Below are positions 49,817-59,611 of a stretch of DNA of 64,000 nt, piece by piece. The DNA lies in the NCBI GenBank assembly GCA_016869025.1, contig VGFA01000005.1:1-64000 (forward strand), written 5' to 3'. The number at the start of each line of letters is the position of its first letter. The first letter of the stretch is position 1. Position numbers and translations under genes: made by a program. Origin of the DNA: Armatimonadota bacterium (GTDB taxonomy: Bacteria > Sysuimicrobiota > Sysuimicrobiia > Sysuimicrobiales > Humicultoraceae). The notes beneath the pieces were generated by a model. It saw nothing but the letters and a program-made list of their open reading frames with translations. It searched no databases and had not been told where the DNA came from.

Positions 49817-51061
49817 CTATCCCTGCCCTCGCACCTGACCGTCCAAGTACCCCAGCAGCGCCCAGGCAAACTCCTCGGTACGGTCGAGTACACCGGGGTC
49901 TACCCTGTCAAACGTGTCGGTAGGCCGGTGCCAGTCGGGCAGCACGCCCTGCGGGGTAAAGTTGATGATCGCCAGCGAGCGGCAGCCCGCGGCGGTCAGC
50001 GGCGAGTGCTCGCTGAACAGCCCGCGGTAGTAGTGCTCGTATGCGCCGAGGTCCGGGCGGGCTGCGGCCACCGCGCGCGCCGCGGCCAGCAGCGAGGGAT
50101 CTGCGCGCATCGGGAGCAGCACGTGCTCCGCAGTGATCATGCACGGCCCGGCCCCAGCCCCGGCGATGTTGTCGAGAATCAACCAGTCGGCGTCCCTCAG
50201 TCCGGGGTACTCCTCCAGCAGCCGCACCGGGCCGGTGGCGCCTGTCTCCTCGGCGCCGGAGTTCAGCAGCCACACCTCTGTGCCGTCCAGCGGTGAATCC
50301 TTGAGCCGGGCGGCCAGGGCGAGGACCGCGGCCGCGCCCGAAGCGTTGTCGTTGGCCCCGGGCACGTACCGGCTGAACTCGGGCTGCAGGGTGACAAGGA
50401 GCACCACGGCCACGATCGCCGCGGGCGGGAGCGCGAACCGCAGGCTGTAGACATCCGGCCACACAACGGCCAGTGTCAGCAGCCCGGCAAGCGCCACAAA
50501 CGAGATCACGCCCAGCGTGGTCAGCGCCTGGAACACGCGGAACGCCAGTGGCGATGCCATTGCCAGCGGCGTGCGGTGCGTGTCCACGTGCCCGCTGACG
50601 ACGATGGTGCGCCTACGCTCGCCGCGCGGCCTCGCGACCGCACATACGTTCTGCGAGGTGCCCTGCGGTATGAGCCGAGCCAGATGGTTAGGGCGGAACG
50701 CGAGTTGCAGCAGGATCGAGACAGTTGTGCCCAGAGCGAGCAGGGCTGCCAGCAACCTCCCGGCAGCCCGTACCCCGGCCACGAGGGCGCCGGGTCCCGG
50801 CCCTCCTGGGACCTGCGCCCCTGCTGACGGCAAGAGCAGATAGAAGGCAAGCAGGCTGAAGAGCACCAGCCCCGCTCCGATCGAGAATGGTGCCCATCCC
50901 GAGCGCGCGGCGCGGAACGGCTGCACGCGCACGTCGTAGCCCAGGTCGCGCATCACCTGCGCGCAGTAGTCCGAGGCGCGGCGCTCCTGATCGGTGCATG
51001 ACCCGCGGGGACCGATGGCAACAGAAAGGTGCTCGATGTGCCGGAGCGCGTCCTGACTCAT
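49817..51061 (-). CDS. Peptidase M28-family protein with transmembrane segments
   Basis: 414 residues. A zinc aminopeptidase-like domain is split by membrane helices: two or three hydrophobic stretches (residues 58-135 and 175-225) lie between TIVVSGHVDTHRT, with the first His/Asp ligands, and GANDNASGAAAVLALAARL and NSGAEETGATG with the Asp/Glu pair. PDWHRPTDTFDRV gives the last His. It is probably a membrane-bound aminopeptidase or Bap-like protease. Its start lies 3 bases after the AI-2E transporter gene. Confidence 0.82.
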   Translation of the reverse strand: MSQDALRHIEHLSVAIGPRGSCTDQERRASDYCAQVMRDLGYDVRVQPFRAARSGWAPFSIGAGLVLFSLLAFYLLLPSAGAQVPGGPGPGALVAGVRAAGRLLAALLALGTTVSILLQLAFRPNHLARLIPQGTSQNVCAVARPRGERRRTIVVSGHVDTHRTPLAMASPLAFRVFQALTTLGVISFVALAGLLTLAVVWPDVYSLRFALPPAAIVAVVLLVTLQPEFSRYVPGANDNASGAAAVLALAARLKDSPLDGTEVWLLNSGAEETGATGPVRLLEEYPGLRDADWLILDNIAGAGAGPCMITAEHVLLPMRADPSLLAAARAVAAARPDLGAYEHYYRGLFSEHSPLTAAGCRSLAIINFTPQGVLPDWHRPTDTFDRVDPGVLDRTEEFAWALLGYLDGQVRGQG

Positions 51062-51064
51062 GAT

Positions 51065-52075
51065 TCAGGGCCTCCACCACGCGATGATCTCGCGCGCCAC
51101 CACAACCACCGGTACCGCGAAGAACATCCCCAGCAATCCAAAGAGCTGCCCCAACGCCAGCAGGGCGACGATGATCGCCAGGGGATGAATGCGGGTCATG
51201 CGGCCGATCACCAGCGGTACCAGGACGTTGGCCAGCAGCTTCACCAGCGTTACCACCAGCAGCGCCCACGCCCAGACCGCGCCGCCCTCCGGGGCTGCCG
51301 CCAGCAACGCGACGCCGTAGGTGGCGAAGCCACCGATGTATGGAATGGCCTCGGCCACGCCCGCGAAGGCGCCGATCGCCAGCGGACCCGGAACGCCGGC
51401 CAGCGCCAGCCCGGCAGCGGTCAGGGTACCGACGATCGAGCTGACGACGACCTGCGCCCACAGGCCCCAACGCAGCGTGGTCGTCAGCGTTGCCAGCAGC
51501 GCCTCGACGCGCGCGCGGTCACGCGCGGAAATCAGCGACAGGGTCGCGGCCCGCGCCGGCCTGTAGTCCAGGAGCACGAAGTAAACCGCAAAGGGCACGA
51601 GCAGCAGGAGGTAGATCTGGCCGATGCTCCTGGCTGCCACATTGACGGTCCGCGCTACCGCGGCGTTGGCGGCGGTGACAGCGGTCTCACCCGCGCGCTC
51701 CCAGGCGGTGCGGAGCAGGTGCGGGAAGGTCGGCTCGGCCACCCGAACCTGCCACCCTGACAGGAACTCGGTCACCGCGGCGATTCCCTGCGGCGTCAGG
51801 GCCATCAACACCTGTCCCTGATGGATGATCCAGGGGATGACGCTCATCACCCCCAGCACCAGCAACGCGGCCAGACCCAGCAGCGCAAGCCCTGCCGCGG
51901 CGCCGCGCGGCATGCGGGCGCGGGTCTCGAGCCGGTCCACAACCGGGAAGATTGGGAAGGTAGTCACGGCCACGACGACGGTCGCGGTCACCAGAGTGCT
52001 GAGGCGACCGAGCACCCATACGGCGGCAACCAGGCCCGCGGCCCAGAGAGCGGGGCGGAGCCACGATCGGTCCAT
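51065..52075 (-). CDS. AI-2E family transporter
   Basis: 336 residues with seven or eight hydrophobic helices: LAALLVLGVMSVIPWIIHQG near the N terminus and the C-terminal GVAEAIPYIGGFATYGVALL followed by NVLVPLVIGRMTRIHPLAII. Members export small molecules (AI-2, ions or peptidoglycan precursors in some). It probably shares a transcript with the M28 peptidase gene downstream. Confidence 0.88.
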   Translation of the reverse strand: MDRSWLRPALWAAGLVAAVWVLGRLSTLVTATVVVAVTTFPIFPVVDRLETRARMPRGAAAGLALLGLAALLVLGVMSVIPWIIHQGQVLMALTPQGIAAVTEFLSGWQVRVAEPTFPHLLRTAWERAGETAVTAANAAVARTVNVAARSIGQIYLLLLVPFAVYFVLLDYRPARAATLSLISARDRARVEALLATLTTTLRWGLWAQVVVSSIVGTLTAAGLALAGVPGPLAIGAFAGVAEAIPYIGGFATYGVALLAAAPEGGAVWAWALLVVTLVKLLANVLVPLVIGRMTRIHPLAIIVALLALGQLFGLLGMFFAVPVVVVAREIIAWWRP

Positions 52076-52142
52076 GGTCCGCAGATTCAGCGCGCAGACC
52101 CCGATTCCCCCTGGGACCTGCGATCAGCGCACGGGCGGTCTG

Positions 52143-53693
52143 CTACCGCCTCGGCTCCAGCCAGGTGTTCCAGAGGTAGTGCGACGGCATTCCCAGGTAT
52201 CCCTTCAGCTCCGGCCGGTGAACGTGCATGAAGAAACCGTCGCCGAGCTTCACGGTGGGCACCTCGTTCCAGAACAGCAGCTGCGCACGGCGCCAGAGGT
52301 CCATCCGGACTTTGGGGTCGCTGTGCCGCCGCATGAGCGTCAGGATCGCCTGCATGTCACGGGTCTCATACCAGCCCGGGAAAGTGGTGCTCAACACCAG
52401 CAGGAACGTGGGGTCGGGTACGGCCGTGAACGTCGTGATCATGACCTCCCAGCCCTCGGTCCGGGCGCGGCGGGTCAGCACCGTCGCCCAGTCCATGAAC
52501 TGCAGGTCCACGTTGAAGCCCACCCGCTCGAGCATCGGCTTGGCCACCGGGGCTGAATGGGCTGCCCAGAGCGATTCGGCGGTGACGAGGAAGCGGATCG
52601 GCTCGCCGCGATAGCCGCTCTCGGCAAGAAGCCGGCGTGCCAGCTCAGGGTTCTTCTGGACGTAGAGCTCCTTGCCGGCGTCGGACCACATGTAGTGTTC
52701 CTTGGGCATCAGACTGGAGTCAATGCGGTAGAACAGGGGGTTGCCGTACGCCGCCTTCATTATGGGCTCGACGTCCAGCGCGGCCAGCATCGCCTGGCGG
52801 ACCTTCAAGTTCGCTGTGGGGCCGGTGCGCTTGTTCAGCACGAACGCCAGGAAGCTGGGCACCGGTCCGCGGAAGGGGACCGCGCTCGGTTCGCGGCGGA
52901 GCCGGTCGTAGTCGTCGGCAGAGACCAGCTCGGCGAACTGATACTCGTTGCGTTGCACGCCTGCCACCCTAACCGCCGCGTCCGGGATCGGAACAAACGT
53001 GATGCCGTCCAGGTGGGCGGTCCGTCGCCCGCTCATGCCGTCGGGCGTCTCGGTGCGCGCGGCGTAACGATCGAACCGCTCGAAGCGCAGGTGCCGGTCC
53101 GGGATGTGCTCGACGAACCGGAACGGGCCGGTGCCGATGAACTTGCGCAGCGGGCCGGCGCCGGTCTCGTCCACGATCTCCTTGGGGTAGATCGCGGCAA
53201 ACTGGGTCCACCAGGCCAGATCCGCGGGAAGTAGGGAGTAGGGATCCTTCAACTTGATCACTACCGTGTGCGCGTCGGGCGCGGTGAGCGAAGCAACGTT
53301 GGCGAAGAGCGCCCGGCCGCGGACAGCCATGCGACCCCAGCGGGCCAGCGAGGCCACGACGTCTTCGCTGTTCATGTCCCGGCCGTGGTGGAAGGGAACA
53401 CCCTTTCGGAGCGTGATCGTGTGGGTCCGCCGATCCGGCGTTGTGGTGTACTGGTCCGCGAGCATCGGTACTGGCTCAAGCTTGCTGTTGATCGTAAACA
53501 GGGTCTCGAAAATGTGGTGCATCGTGTACGAGACGACCAGCGCAGTGGTGGCGTGCGGGTCGAGCGTCGGCCCCTCACTCTGGAGCGCGAACGTCAAAAC
53601 GCCCCCGCGGCGGGGTTGCTGCGCATCGGTGGCGGCAAACGGGGTGAGCAGGACAGCCAGGGCGGCGAGCACCGCGATCGTTCTGCTGAACAT
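52143..53693 (-). CDS. ABC transporter substrate-binding protein, family 5 (orphan)
   Basis: 516 residues from the ATG at 53693 (SD AGGGGGAAGG). The signal peptide is MFSRTIAVLAALAVLLTPFA; the family 5 pattern follows (GGVLTFALQSEGPTLDPHAT, FHHGRDMNSEDVVASLARWG, TGPFRFVEHIPDRHLRFERF). It binds peptides or similar compounds outside the membrane. Its permeases are not adjacent; those at 35-37 kb have their own binding protein. Confidence 0.9.
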   Translation of the reverse strand: MFSRTIAVLAALAVLLTPFAATDAQQPRRGGVLTFALQSEGPTLDPHATTALVVSYTMHHIFETLFTINSKLEPVPMLADQYTTTPDRRTHTITLRKGVPFHHGRDMNSEDVVASLARWGRMAVRGRALFANVASLTAPDAHTVVIKLKDPYSLLPADLAWWTQFAAIYPKEIVDETGAGPLRKFIGTGPFRFVEHIPDRHLRFERFDRYAARTETPDGMSGRRTAHLDGITFVPIPDAAVRVAGVQRNEYQFAELVSADDYDRLRREPSAVPFRGPVPSFLAFVLNKRTGPTANLKVRQAMLAALDVEPIMKAAYGNPLFYRIDSSLMPKEHYMWSDAGKELYVQKNPELARRLLAESGYRGEPIRFLVTAESLWAAHSAPVAKPMLERVGFNVDLQFMDWATVLTRRARTEGWEVMITTFTAVPDPTFLLVLSTTFPGWYETRDMQAILTLMRRHSDPKVRMDLWRRAQLLFWNEVPTVKLGDGFFMHVHRPELKGYLGMPSHYLWNTWLEPRR

Positions 53694-53889
53694 GGGCCTT
53701 CCCCCTGTCGCTGGAACGTATGGTTTGGAGCGCTTATCGCGAAGCATACCGGCGCAGGGCAGCGGCGTCAACGACGGAGGTGCGCCGCGGTGCGGCCCCG
53801 AATCCGTACCCGTGACGCCGGGCGGCCGCAGGCGGAGCCGGTCGCTTCGGGCACATCGCGGCAGCCACTCTCAACCGGCGAGGTGAATC

Positions 53890-54705
53890 GTGCTCCTTCA
53901 AGGCAAGCGGGCGTTGATCATGGGCGTCGCAAACAACCGCAGCATCGCGTGGGGAATCGCGCGGGCGTTCCACCGCGAGGGCGCGACCCTGGCGTTCACC
54001 TACCAGGGCGAGCGGCTCAAGGACAACCTGGTCGGCCTGCTCGATGAGATCGGCGGCGCCTCGGAGTACCCGCTCTTTCCCTGCGATGTCACCTCTGACG
54101 ATGAGGTCGCGGCCGTGTTTGCGGCTCTGGCGGAACGCTGGGGAGCACTCGACGTCCTGGTGCACTGCCTGGCGTTCGCGGACCGCGAGGATCTGCTCCG
54201 GCCGTTCTCGGGCATCTCGCGCAAGGGATATGCTCTGGCACTCGAAGTCAGCGCGTATTCGCTGATACGGTGCGCGGGTGCTGCCAGGCCGCTGCTGGAG
54301 GCATCCGGCGGCGGCAGCATCATGACCCTGACGTACAACGCGGTGGATAGGGTCGTGCCCTCGTACAACGTCATGGCCGTGGCCAAGGCCGCGCTGGAGT
54401 GCGAGGTGCGCTACCTGGCCGCTGAACTGGGGCCGATCAACGTGCGAGTGAACGCGATCTCGGCCGGCCCCCTGCGCACGCTGGCAGCCAGCGCGGTCAA
54501 GGGGCTTTCCGGGTTCCGCGACGCCGTGGAGGGGATCGCGCCGCTACGCCGCAACGTCACCCTGGAGGAAGTCGCCGGCGTGGCAACGTTCCTGGCCAGC
54601 GACCTGTCGCGCGCGGTCACGGGGAACACGATCTTCGCCGACAGTGGGTTTCATGTCATGGGCGTGGCAGGCCAGCTGGAGGTGGCGAGGAAGCCACAAG
54701 CGTAG
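53890..54705 (+). CDS. fabI: Enoyl-ACP reductase
   Basis: 271 residues of the short-chain dehydrogenase fold. NAD site: GVANNRSIAWGIARAF; catalytic set: LTYNAVDRVVPSYNVMAVAK with the two tyrosines and lysine in FabI spacing. FabI reduces the trans-2-enoyl-ACP in the last step of fatty acid elongation. The tail from residue 190 (SAGPLRTLAASAVKGLSGF) is the substrate-binding loop. The start is GTG (VLLQGKRALIMG). Confidence 0.95.
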   Translation: MLLQGKRALIMGVANNRSIAWGIARAFHREGATLAFTYQGERLKDNLVGLLDEIGGASEYPLFPCDVTSDDEVAAVFAALAERWGALDVLVHCLAFADREDLLRPFSGISRKGYALALEVSAYSLIRCAGAARPLLEASGGGSIMTLTYNAVDRVVPSYNVMAVAKAALECEVRYLAAELGPINVRVNAISAGPLRTLAASAVKGLSGFRDAVEGIAPLRRNVTLEEVAGVATFLASDLSRAVTGNTIFADSGFHVMGVAGQLEVARKPQA

Positions 54706-54724
54706 GCCGCCTGGTGGCCGGGGA

Positions 54725-55591
54725 TCAGCCCCAACCGTACCAGATCGAGGCGATCGCGATAACGTTGTTGAGGGCGTGGGTGACGATCACCGGCACGAGA
54801 CTCCGGGTGCGCTCGTAGAGGAAGGCCAGCAGCACCCCGAGCACCAGGATGGGCAACGCGTGCACGAGCTGCAGGTGCACGATCGAGAAGAACACCGCGC
54901 TGGCCAGTGCCGCGGGGATCGCGCCCCACCTATCGCGCAGCCCGCCGTAGACGAACCCTCGGAAGAACACCTCCTCACCCACAGGCACGATCACGACCAG
55001 CAGTATCAGGAACCACACCGTGGCCAGGCCGCCAGGGAGCGTATCCAGGACCGGGCGCAGCGGGTCCAGCAGGTGCTCGGCCTCGGCGCGTGCCGCGGCC
55101 TGCGCCGGGCCTTCCACGAGCCCCAGCAGGAAGATCGCCAGGTCCTCGCTCGCAAGCGCCAGCGGAACCACCACGGCCGCGGCGACAAGTCCCAGCAGCA
55201 CGCCCCGCGGCCAGCCGCCGAATGTCAGGCCCAGCCTCGCAGGCGGCAAGCCATACCGGCCGATCACAACGTAGGCCGAGAGACCGACGAACAGCGTGTT
55301 CTGCACGAGGGTAACCGTGGACAGATCCAGAAGCGACAGGGGCAGCGTGATGCCGGCCAGCGTCGCTGCAAGCGGCAGCGTAACCATGAACAGCACGGCG
55401 AGCGCCACCATCTCGCTGATGCCCCAGGTGTCCGCGCGGCGGATCGGGCGCAACACCAGCAGGTATATGGGCAGGGCGGTAGAGGCCAGCAGCAGCACCA
55501 GGACGGCACTGGCCATGGCGGATTCGAGTAGGGGGTATGCTGCCGCGGGGAACATCGTGTGAAAGAGCGTTCGGCAAGGCGCCCCGGGCAT
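54725..55591 (-). CDS. CPBP-family intramembrane metalloprotease (CAAX-like)
   Basis: 288 residues with about eight membrane helices. The CPBP/Abi motifs are present: GEEVFFRGFVYGGLR (EExxxR), FFSIVHLQLVHALP (second motif His) and THALNNVIAIAS. This family includes CAAX prenyl proteases and bacteriocin-immunity proteins. The ATG at 55591 abuts GGAGG, so a start at the ATG at 55555 is also possible. Confidence 0.85.
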   Translation of the reverse strand: MPGAPCRTLFHTMFPAAAYPLLESAMASAVLVLLLASTALPIYLLVLRPIRRADTWGISEMVALAVLFMVTLPLAATLAGITLPLSLLDLSTVTLVQNTLFVGLSAYVVIGRYGLPPARLGLTFGGWPRGVLLGLVAAAVVVPLALASEDLAIFLLGLVEGPAQAAARAEAEHLLDPLRPVLDTLPGGLATVWFLILLVVIVPVGEEVFFRGFVYGGLRDRWGAIPAALASAVFFSIVHLQLVHALPILVLGVLLAFLYERTRSLVPVIVTHALNNVIAIASIWYGWG

Positions 55592-55619
55592 CCTCCGGGG
55601 GCAAGGAAGGTCAGGCGCG

Positions 55620-57413
55620 ATGCCGAATTACACGGAGCCGAGGTGCAACGCCGTGTCGCATGTTTCCGTCTACCGCCGATGGCGGCCCAAGTCGTTTGAG
55701 GAGATCATAGGTCAGGAACGCATCACGCGTACGCTGCAGAACGCCATCAAGGCAGGCCGCACCAGCCACGCTTACCTCTTTGCCGGGCACCGCGGCACGG
55801 GCAAGACCACGACCGCCCGCATCCTCGCCAAGGCGCTGAACTGCGCGCACGGCCCCACTCCGACGCCGTGCAACGCGTGCCCTCAGTGCGAGGCCATTGC
55901 CCGTGGGGTGAGCATGGACGTCATCGAGATTGACGGGGCCAGCAACACGAGCGTGGACGACGTGCGCGATCTCAAGGAGAAGATCGTGCTCGCGCCGACC
56001 GAGGGCCGGCACAAGGTCTACATCATTGACGAGGTCCACATGCTCTCCACCAGCGCGTTCAACGCGCTGCTCAAGACGCTGGAGGAGCCCCCGGCCCACG
56101 CGGTCTTCGTGCTGGTGACGACCGAGCCGCACCGGATCCCCGCGACGGTCCTCTCGCGCTGCCAGCGGTTCGACTTCAGGCGCGTCTCATTCGGCGAGAT
56201 TGCCGCGCGGCTGCGCACCATCGCCGACCAGGAGGGAATCGCTATTGACGACGCGGCGCTGGCGCAGGTCGTCCGTAGCGCCGACGGCTCGGTGCGCGAC
56301 GGCGAGTCCATCCTGGACCAGTTGAGCGCGTACACCGGCGGCCAGGTAGACCGCGATCTGGTCATCGGCGTGCTGGGGTTGATTGACGACGACGTCGCGG
56401 CGGCGTTCGTGGACGCGGCGCTGGACCGCAACATGGCCGCGGCGATGCGCCTGGCCCAGGAGACGGTTGACGCCGGAAAGGACATCCGCCAGGTGCTCAG
56501 GACGCTGCTGGAGCATTTCCGCGACCTCCTGATCGTGAAGACCTGCGGCCAGGCCGCCTCCGAGATCCTGGACGCGCCGGCGGAGCGGCTTGCCGGGATC
56601 ACATCCCAGACAGAACGCGCGAGCATCTCGGACCTGCTGCGGGCGGTGCGCGTGCTCAACGAAGCGGTCAGCGATGCGCGGTGGAGCACGCAGCCCCGGC
56701 TGGCGCTGGAGGTAGCGCTGATCCGACTGGCCCGCCCTGAGATGGATCCATCGCTGGAGGGCATCACGGCCCGGCTGGACCGGCTGGAAGCCGGAAGCGG
56801 CGCTCGCCCACAAGGGACACCCGCTGCACCACAGGCTGCGTCGCGGCCCGCCCAATCGGCTGCGCAGCGGGCCGCCCCACCGGCCACCGCGACACCACGC
56901 CCTGCAACGCCGCCGCCTGCCGCGCCTACCCGTGCCACAGCGGCTCCCGCGGAGAAGCCGCAGGCAAGCACGACTGGAATCGTCACCATTGACGACGTGC
57001 GACGCCAGTGGGCACGGGTGCTGGAGGACATCAAGCGTGCCAAGATGCTCTGCCACGCCCTGCTGATCGAGGGGACGCCGCTGGAAGTTACCGGGAACAC
57101 CCTGATCGTTGGGCTGCGGTCTGGCTTCAACTTCCACCTGGACAACCTGCACCGCGCAGAGAACCGTGAGATCATAGAGGGTGCCCTGTCGCGCGTGCTG
57201 TCCACGCCTCTTCGGTTCAGGGCCTGCCTGCACGACGCGCCCGCCGCATCGCCTGAGCATCCCGCCGCCGGGGGCGATTCAGCGCCCAGGCCCGACGCGG
57301 GGACTAGTCCTCTTGAGGCATCGTCTGCGCGTCCCGACGCGGGAAGGACATCCCTGGTGGATCGTGCCAGGGAGCTGTTCGCCGCCGACATCGTAGAGGA
57401 GGAAAGTCATTGA
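55620..57413 (+). CDS. dnaX: DNA polymerase III subunit gamma/tau
   Basis: 597 residues. AAA+ clamp-loader domain: GQERITRTLQNAIKAG, Walker A GHRGTGKTTT, a zinc knot CAHGPTPTPCNACPQC, YIIDEVHMLS (Walker B) and the SRC motif VLSRCQRFDF. A Pro/Ala-rich linker (residues 395-450) leads to the C-terminal polymerase-binding domain. No poly-A frameshift signal for a gamma form is seen. The ATG at 55620 has GGAAGG 7 bases upstream; a GTG at 55653 would give a more typical N terminus. It starts a dnaX-ybaB-recR operon. Confidence 0.95.
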   Translation: MPNYTEPRCNAVSHVSVYRRWRPKSFEEIIGQERITRTLQNAIKAGRTSHAYLFAGHRGTGKTTTARILAKALNCAHGPTPTPCNACPQCEAIARGVSMDVIEIDGASNTSVDDVRDLKEKIVLAPTEGRHKVYIIDEVHMLSTSAFNALLKTLEEPPAHAVFVLVTTEPHRIPATVLSRCQRFDFRRVSFGEIAARLRTIADQEGIAIDDAALAQVVRSADGSVRDGESILDQLSAYTGGQVDRDLVIGVLGLIDDDVAAAFVDAALDRNMAAAMRLAQETVDAGKDIRQVLRTLLEHFRDLLIVKTCGQAASEILDAPAERLAGITSQTERASISDLLRAVRVLNEAVSDARWSTQPRLALEVALIRLARPEMDPSLEGITARLDRLEAGSGARPQGTPAAPQAASRPAQSAAQRAAPPATATPRPATPPPAAPTRATAAPAEKPQASTTGIVTIDDVRRQWARVLEDIKRAKMLCHALLIEGTPLEVTGNTLIVGLRSGFNFHLDNLHRAENREIIEGALSRVLSTPLRFRACLHDAPAASPEHPAAGGDSAPRPDAGTSPLEASSARPDAGRTSLVDRARELFAADIVEEESH

Positions 57414-57727
57414 GCGCGGGCAACATCGGCAAAATGATGAAGCAGATGCAGAAGCTGCAGTCCGAGATGGCGCGGGTCCAGGAGGAGCTCGCCTCCGCCC
57501 GGATAGAGGCCAGCTCTGGTGGAGGCGTTGTGCGGGCGGTGGCCAACGGCCACGGCGAACTGGTCGAGCTGGAGATTGATCCCTCTGTGGTGGACCCGGC
57601 GGACGTGGGCCTGCTGGCGGACCTGGTGCTGGCAGCCGTGAACGAGGCCCAGCGCAACGCCCGCAGCATGGCCGAGAGCCGCATGGCCGCGCTCACCGGA
57701 GGCCTCCAGATCCCAGGACTGCCCTAG
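57410..57727 (+). CDS. YbaB/EbfC-family nucleoid-associated protein
   Basis: 105 residues, the family's usual size: GNIGKMMKQMQKLQSEMARV (helical) and GGGVVRAVANGHGELVELEI (beta). The family binds DNA as a dimer. The TTG start overlaps the dnaX stop (TTGA) and follows GAGGAGGAAAG. It lies between dnaX and recR, the most conserved neighbourhood for this gene. Confidence 0.95.
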   Translation: MSAGNIGKMMKQMQKLQSEMARVQEELASARIEASSGGGVVRAVANGHGELVELEIDPSVVDPADVGLLADLVLAAVNEAQRNARSMAESRMAALTGGLQIPGLP

Positions 57728-57732
57728 CGCCG

Positions 57733-58329
57733 ATGGACTACCCGCTCCCCCTCGCCAGGCTCATTGACGAGCTTTCCAAGATGCCGACGGTGGGCCCCAG
57801 GACGGCCCAGCGGCTGGCGTTCTACATCATGCGGTTGACCACGGAGGAGGCACAGTCGCTCGCCGACGCGATCCTGGGCGTCAAGGCCGGAATGCGCTCC
57901 TGCTCGGTCTGCTTCGGCATCACCGATACCGACCCGTGCGCAATCTGCTCTAACCCCTCCCGCAGCGGCTCGGTGCTGTGCGTCGTCGAGGACCCGCGCG
58001 ACGTCATCGCGCTGGAGCGCACCCGTGAGTTCCGCGGCCGCTACCACGTGCTGGGGGGCGCGATCTCGCCGCTGGACGGCATCGGGCCCGACGATCTGAA
58101 GATCGCCGAGCTGCTGTCGCGGGTGAAGGAGGGTGGGGTGGCCGAGGTCATCGTCGCCACCAACCCGCGCGTCGAGGGCGAGGCCACGGCAATCTACCTG
58201 GCGCGCCTGCTCAAACCGCTGGGAGTGAGGGTGACGCGGATCGCCCACGGCCTGCCGGTGGGCGGAGATCTCGAGTACGCCGACGAGGTTACCCTGGCGC
58301 GCGCGCTCGAAGGCCGCCGCGATCTGTAA
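57733..58329 (+). CDS. recR: Recombination protein RecR
   Basis: 198 residues. The helix-hairpin-helix (LIDELSKMPTVGPRTAQRLA), a zinc finger CSVCFGITDTDPCAIC, and a Toprim domain (LCVVEDPRDVIALERTREFR, VATNPRVEGEATAIYL) are all in place. RecR works with RecO and RecF to load RecA on gapped DNA. It directly follows the YbaB gene and directly precedes the MFS gene. Confidence 0.97.
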   Translation: MDYPLPLARLIDELSKMPTVGPRTAQRLAFYIMRLTTEEAQSLADAILGVKAGMRSCSVCFGITDTDPCAICSNPSRSGSVLCVVEDPRDVIALERTREFRGRYHVLGGAISPLDGIGPDDLKIAELLSRVKEGGVAEVIVATNPRVEGEATAIYLARLLKPLGVRVTRIAHGLPVGGDLEYADEVTLARALEGRRDL

Positions 58330-59571
58330 ATGCCAGACGATCGGCCGGACGATCAGGAAGAGCAGCCCTCCCAAAGGTTCGGCGCCCTGCGATCGAGACC
58401 GTTTGCCATCTTCTGGATAGGCCTGCTGATATCACACACGGGCACCTGGATGCAGTCGGTGGGGCAGGGATGGCTGCTCTACCAGCTGACCAACACCCCG
58501 GTCTGGCTGGGTGCATCAAGTCTGGCCTTTGCCCTGCCTATGGTGGTCCTGCCGCTCTTCGGGGGCGCCCTCGCCGACCGAATCCACAGGCTCAGTCTCA
58601 TCCGAGGCATGCAGCTTGCCATGGCCGTTGCCGCCGGAGCGCTGGCCGGGCTCACCTACCTCAACGCCGTCACGGCCTGGCACATGGCGGCGTTCAGCCT
58701 GTTCCAGGGCATGGTGCTGGCGTTTGAGGGCCCGGCGCGGCACGCCACGATTCCCGACCTGGTGGATCGCAGGCACCTGTTGAGCGCCGTCTCGCTGTTT
58801 CAGTCCACCTACCAGTTGGGCGGGTTCTTCGGCCCGGCGCTGGCCGGGGTCATCCTCGGCGTGCTGGGCAGCGGCCGCATCTACGCGCTCTTCGCGCTGA
58901 ACTCCCTTACCTTCCTGATCAACGTGGTCGCCCTCTCCTGTATCCCAGCGGTGCCGCGTCACGCCAGGACCGACTCCTCGCTGTTTGGATCGGTGACCGA
59001 CGGCCTCCGGTTCGTGTGGGAACAGCCGGCGCTGCGCTCCCTGCTTGTTCTAATCACGGTCGCAGGGGTCTTCGGCCGCTCCTACATCACGCTCATGCCG
59101 GTCTTCGCTCGGGATATCCTCCACACCGACGCGCGGGGGCTGGGCTATCTCACCGCGGCGCCTGGGATAGGCGTGGTCATCGGGGCCACCGCACTGGCCG
59201 CGAGCGGCGCCGGCGGTCATCGGGGAAAGACGATCGTCAGGATGGCCCTGATCTTCGCCGCGCTGCTCGCCGCGTTTGCCTCCTCACGATGGATCGCGCT
59301 CTCGATCCCGGTGCTGGTAGTGTTGGGCGCAGCGACGATCACGCTCATCGCGACGATGTCCACCGCGATGCAGGTCGCCGCGACCGACGCGATTCGCGGC
59401 CGCGTGATGAGCGTGTGGGCGATCGCCAACGTCGGGCTGCCCTCCATGGGGGCGATGGTGACGGCGAGCGCAGCCGCTGCCATAGGCGCGCCGCTGGCCG
59501 TGGCCGCCGGCGCCGGGCTTGTGGCAGTCACGGCCGCGAGGCTGGGCAGGAGGATCCGGCAGGTCGCCTGA
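58330..59571 (+). CDS. MFS transporter (EntS/DUF894-like)
   Basis: 413 residues, twelve helices: LRSRPFAIFWIGLLISHTGT is the characteristic opening of the MFS_3 (EntS-like) group; GALADRIHRLSLI is the loop motif. It is an exporter of siderophores or drugs in relatives. The ATG at 58330 follows the recR TAA with no gap, so it is probably translated from the dnaX transcript. Confidence 0.88.
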   Translation: MPDDRPDDQEEQPSQRFGALRSRPFAIFWIGLLISHTGTWMQSVGQGWLLYQLTNTPVWLGASSLAFALPMVVLPLFGGALADRIHRLSLIRGMQLAMAVAAGALAGLTYLNAVTAWHMAAFSLFQGMVLAFEGPARHATIPDLVDRRHLLSAVSLFQSTYQLGGFFGPALAGVILGVLGSGRIYALFALNSLTFLINVVALSCIPAVPRHARTDSSLFGSVTDGLRFVWEQPALRSLLVLITVAGVFGRSYITLMPVFARDILHTDARGLGYLTAAPGIGVVIGATALAASGAGGHRGKTIVRMALIFAALLAAFASSRWIALSIPVLVVLGAATITLIATMSTAMQVAATDAIRGRVMSVWAIANVGLPSMGAMVTASAAAAIGAPLAVAAGAGLVAVTAARLGRRIRQVA

Positions 59572-59586
59572 GGGCACAGCGCCCTC
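59570..59586. terminator. Weak hairpin between convergent MFS and malG-like genes
   Basis: Perfect arms GAGGGC/GCCCTC with a 5-base loop start at the MFS stop. There is no T tract on either side, so termination strength is doubtful. Confidence 0.3.
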
Positions 59587-59611
59587 GGTGCCGCCGAGAC
59601 CTCGATCCCGT

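Noticed and set aside
55562-55620. Possible SRP (4.5S) RNA just before dnaX
   Set aside because: The conserved GGTCAGGxCCGGAAGGAAGCAGCC core is absent; only a short GGAAGGTCAGG stretch is present, which serves as Shine-Dalgarno context for dnaX.
56200-57413. Programmed frameshift in dnaX that would give the gamma form
   Set aside because: No A-rich slippery heptamer with downstream hairpin was found; the frame runs through to the C-terminal domain.
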